Shown here piece by piece: positions 61,547 to 64,000 of a stretch of 64,000 nt of DNA (its first letter is position 1; each line of letters starts with the position of its first letter). The position numbers and the translations under genes are program-made. Source of the DNA: Parastagonospora avenae f. sp. tritici 18332-5 (taxonomy: Eukaryota; Ascomycota; Dothideomycetes; Pleosporales; Phaeosphaeriaceae); assembly GCA_022559985.1 (NCBI GenBank), contig JAFJTR010000028.1, positions 124,001 to 188,000 on the forward strand, given 5' to 3'. The notes beneath the pieces are model-generated. The model worked only from the letters and a program-made list of their open reading frames with translations. It searched no databases and was not told where the DNA came from.

Positions 61547-63234
61547 ATGCCGATTCCCGCATTGAGTAAGTCGTACAAGCAACGGCTGCATGTCGACAGG
61601 GGCAATGAGGATGCTGCGGTGACACAGGTAGCCTCAACCCACGGTAAATTCACCGTCTAATAGTTGTTGACTCGTTCCAGTCGGCCGAAGCATCCAGCCA
61701 CAGTGAAGAAGCGACAAACACATCCCAAGGACCTGGTTTGCGGCCTCGACACACCCGCAATTCTTCCTACCAGAGTGATGTAGATGGTCTCAGACGGCGG
61801 AGTTTCCTGCCCCAGCCCGGTCAGGCCAGGTATAGCTCGAACCAGGACGCCATAGCATCAAATATGGACAGTACCAATGCACAGCCACCAGCTACGGGAA
61901 GACTTCGACCAAGGTCAATGTATCAGCCTTCAGGGATCCAATCAGCTCAAACTAGAACTGAGGAACAGACTGCGGCCCCACGATCCATACGCCCTCCGAG
62001 TGCATCAGCTAAGTCATCCGAGCTTCAAGCGACAGGACTTGGCCGTTCAAAATCCTTGCGCAAGCCAGGCACCTCGACGCAATCTTCTCAACCCCAACCA
62101 AGCGGAGGCCATACACGAACGAAGTCCAGCATCACATCCGGACTCCGAAAAGAACTGAATGGTACCGAAAGCTCCTTGACAAGACCTAGGTCGATCGTTG
62201 CTCCAGGTGGTCATGCAAAGTCAAACAGTATATCTACAATGTCAGCGTCTACCGCCCCAAGAGCCTCAGCAAGACTCGCAGGATTGAGTCGCACAAGTGT
62301 GAAAACAAGATCCGAAAACACAAGTGCCGGCGCCGCTCCTCAACCAGCTCCTAAGCCCGATGAACCTGTAGCATCACACTTGCAACCACGAGGAGCACCC
62401 AAGGAAGAACCTACAAAAACTGCTAGACCTGCTTTTAGCACCCTACAACAGCATTTCACGCCCAGGAAAGTTGGCAAAGCACCAACATCGACATTCCTCC
62501 ACCCAGCTCCAACCCCCAGCGCCACATCTCTACCACCAGAGATCATCAGCCTCCAAGCAGAGCTACTCCAGCTGCACCTCCTGCACGCATCATCCGCACA
62601 AGTGACCCAGCAATGGCACGCCAGCGCACGCAAAACCCTGCGCAAGAAATTCGAGGAAGTCGCGGGCCTGCACCACGCCATGCTCGATTTCGAACGCGCC
62701 GGCCAGGAACAGAAGAATCTGCAAGCACTGATTGAATGGTCCTCGTCGTCGGGTCTAGTAGAGTATATCCAGATTCTCTCGGGCCCGCTGCACGAACTCC
62801 CCGCGCTACTGGAATCAGGAGGCCGCGCCGAGCGTCTTACGAATGAGTTTGGGCGCTGGATTGCGCGCGTGGAGTATATTTGGGCTGCGCGGCAGAGAGG
62901 CGGCGATGCTGATGTGGACACCATCGAGGGTCTGTGCGAGGATTGGAAAGCGGAGAACGCGGCAATTGCGCGTAAGGTGACGTCTTTTGCGAGAGACCTT
63001 GAACAGGTGGGGCAGCCGGTGGAGGGGTCGAGTATTGCTTGTCTGGTGGATATGTGTAGAGATTTACTTGCGGGGCTGGCGGACGAGTTGCGTGTGATGG
63101 GGGCGATTGAGGGGGATGTGGTGGAGAGGGAGAAGGAGTGGGTTGAGGAAAGGTTGGGGGCGATTGCTAGGGGGACGGGGATGGGGATGGGGATGGGAGA
63201 TGTGAAGGAAGAAGCTGCGGCATGGCGTTCTTGA
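61547..63234 (+). CDS. Basic Ser-rich protein with C-terminal coiled-coil domain
   Basis: Exon 1 is 61547-61627 and exon 2 is 61681-63234, with a 53-base intron; the product is 544 residues. The first 270 residues are Ser/Arg/Pro-rich with repeated GLGRSKSLRKPG, RPRSIVAPG and RTKSSITSGLRK elements. This resembles microtubule-associated or cytoskeletal linkers, and many sites suit phosphorylation. A short conserved-looking motif, FSTLQQHFTPRK, precedes a helical domain (LQAELLQLHLLHASSAQVTQ onward) that runs to a charged C-terminus with a GMGMGMG repeat. A spindle or augmin-type role would fit the layout, but no family is firmly recognised. It converges with the SSADH gene. Confidence 0.75.
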
Positions 63235-63300
63235 ACGGATGGTCAAGGCCAAGCAATGCATTCTCTCGCACGTCAAATTTAATACTTACATATCAACGTC

Positions 63301-64000
63301 CTACTCCCCCTGCAAAGGCCCCCCATTCCCCCCCATCGTCACCGTCTTCGTAACAACATACTCTTCAATGCCCAGCAGACTCCCCTCCCTCCCAAACCCA
63401 GACTCCTTGACACCTCCAAACGGCGCCGCCGCATCCGAAATCAAACCCGTGTTCACGCCCACCATGCCCACCTCCAGCGCCTCCGCCACCCTATACACAC
63501 GCTGCACATCCTTGCTGAAGAAGTACCCCGCGAGGCCTACATCCGCCGCATTCGCCAGCTTGACGACATCCGCCTCGGAGTCGAATTTGAACAGCCCCGC
63601 GACAGGGCCAAAGGTTTCTTCGTGCGCGAGCTGCATGTCCGCGTTCATGTCGCGGATGACGGTGGGCTGGTAGAAGTTCTTGCCGAGATCTGGCAACGCC
63701 TGGCCGCCGATGAGCACTTTGCCGCCCTGCTTGATGGCGTCCTGGACGTGTGCATCGACCTTGGATACCGCGCGGTCGTGGATGACAGGGCCGTGAGTGA
63801 TGCCGTCTTCGAACCCGCCACCGACCTTGAACGCCTTGACTTTCTCCGTGAACTTTTCCGCAAACGCGTCGTAGATGCCGGACTGGACGTATATCCTATT
63901 CGCGCAGACGCACGTCTGGCCCGAGGAGCGGAACTTGGACGTGATGGCGCCCGCAACAGCAGTGTCGAGATCGGCGTCGTCGAAGATGATGAAGGGGGCG
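63301..64000 (-). CDS. UGA2: Succinate-semialdehyde dehydrogenase, C-terminal part (partial)
   Basis: The frame is open on the minus strand from the window edge to the TAG at 63303-63301, about 232 residues. It includes the catalytic Cys motif SSGQTCVCANRIYVQ, then KNFYQPTVIRDMN, HEETFGPVAGLFKFDSEA, GLAGYFFSKDVQRVYRVAEA, and GMVGVNTGLISDAAAPFGG with KESGFGREGS. The NTGLISDAAAPFGG stretch is typical of the GabD/Uga2 group among aldehyde dehydrogenases. The enzyme oxidises succinate semialdehyde to succinate in GABA catabolism. The N-terminal half lies outside the window. Confidence 0.9.
   Translation of the reverse strand, partial: APFIIFDDADLDTAVAGAITSKFRSSGQTCVCANRIYVQSGIYDAFAEKFTEKVKAFKVGGGFEDGITHGPVIHDRAVSKVDAHVQDAIKQGGKVLIGGQALPDLGKNFYQPTVIRDMNADMQLAHEETFGPVAGLFKFDSEADVVKLANAADVGLAGYFFSKDVQRVYRVAEALEVGMVGVNTGLISDAAAPFGGVKESGFGREGSLLGIEEYVVTKTVTMGGNGGPLQGE

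Overview
The window is nuclear DNA of a filamentous ascomycete (Pezizomycotina). Genes are mostly split by short introns of about 42 to 91 bases with GT-AG ends and CTAAC-like branch sites. Intergenic gaps are short in most places, and the gene set includes Zn2Cys6 regulators, a HET protein, class II DAHP synthase, a CYP65-like P450 and cysteine-rich membrane proteins. A Dothideomycete is the best guess, from overall gene style only. No tRNA, rRNA, CRISPR array or intact transposon was found. Most multi-exon models below were rebuilt by hand from splice signals and frame continuity.

Layout: 1-5.1 kb holds the end of an acidic nuclear-type protein, a HYPK-like NatA partner, class II DAHP synthase, a possibly myristoylated protein and a Harbinger-transposase-like helical protein without a nuclease. 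5.1-13.6 kb is more accessory: a Zn2Cys6 regulator, a decayed BTB gene with a duplicated tail, a DUF1989 protein split by a charged repeat insert, and a secreted Pro-rich precursor made of W-ending modules and dibasic sites. 14.6-27.4 kb is core: mitochondrial Qri7, a patatin-type TAG lipase, Rad2/XPG, an AT-hook protein and a stand-alone LigD-type phosphoesterase. 28.7-33.0 kb has a cysteine-rich single-pass membrane protein and a HET-domain protein, followed by 3 kb with only a broken coding fragment. 36.0-41.1 kb has the FACT subunit Pob3 and a second Zn2Cys6 regulator. 41.2-45.5 kb has no convincing gene. 45.5-58.6 kb has several fungal orphans, an AT-hook/coiled-coil protein, a twin-CX9C protein, an alpha/beta hydrolase and a cytochrome P450. 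60.4-64.0 kb has 6-phosphogluconolactonase, a Ser-rich/coiled-coil protein and the 3' end of succinate-semialdehyde dehydrogenase.

Genome maintenance and chromatin are well represented (Rad2, Pob3, the LigD-PE protein, AT-hook proteins), alongside primary metabolism (DAHP synthase, 6PGL, SSADH, TAG lipase). There is no sign of a biosynthetic cluster. The most unusual locus is the secreted repeat precursor at 11568-13551. It carries about a dozen related 12-residue modules ending in Trp. Six of the modules in the C-terminal half run directly into W-G-KR/RR or W-x-KR, which looks like a Kex2-processed peptide precursor of undescribed type.
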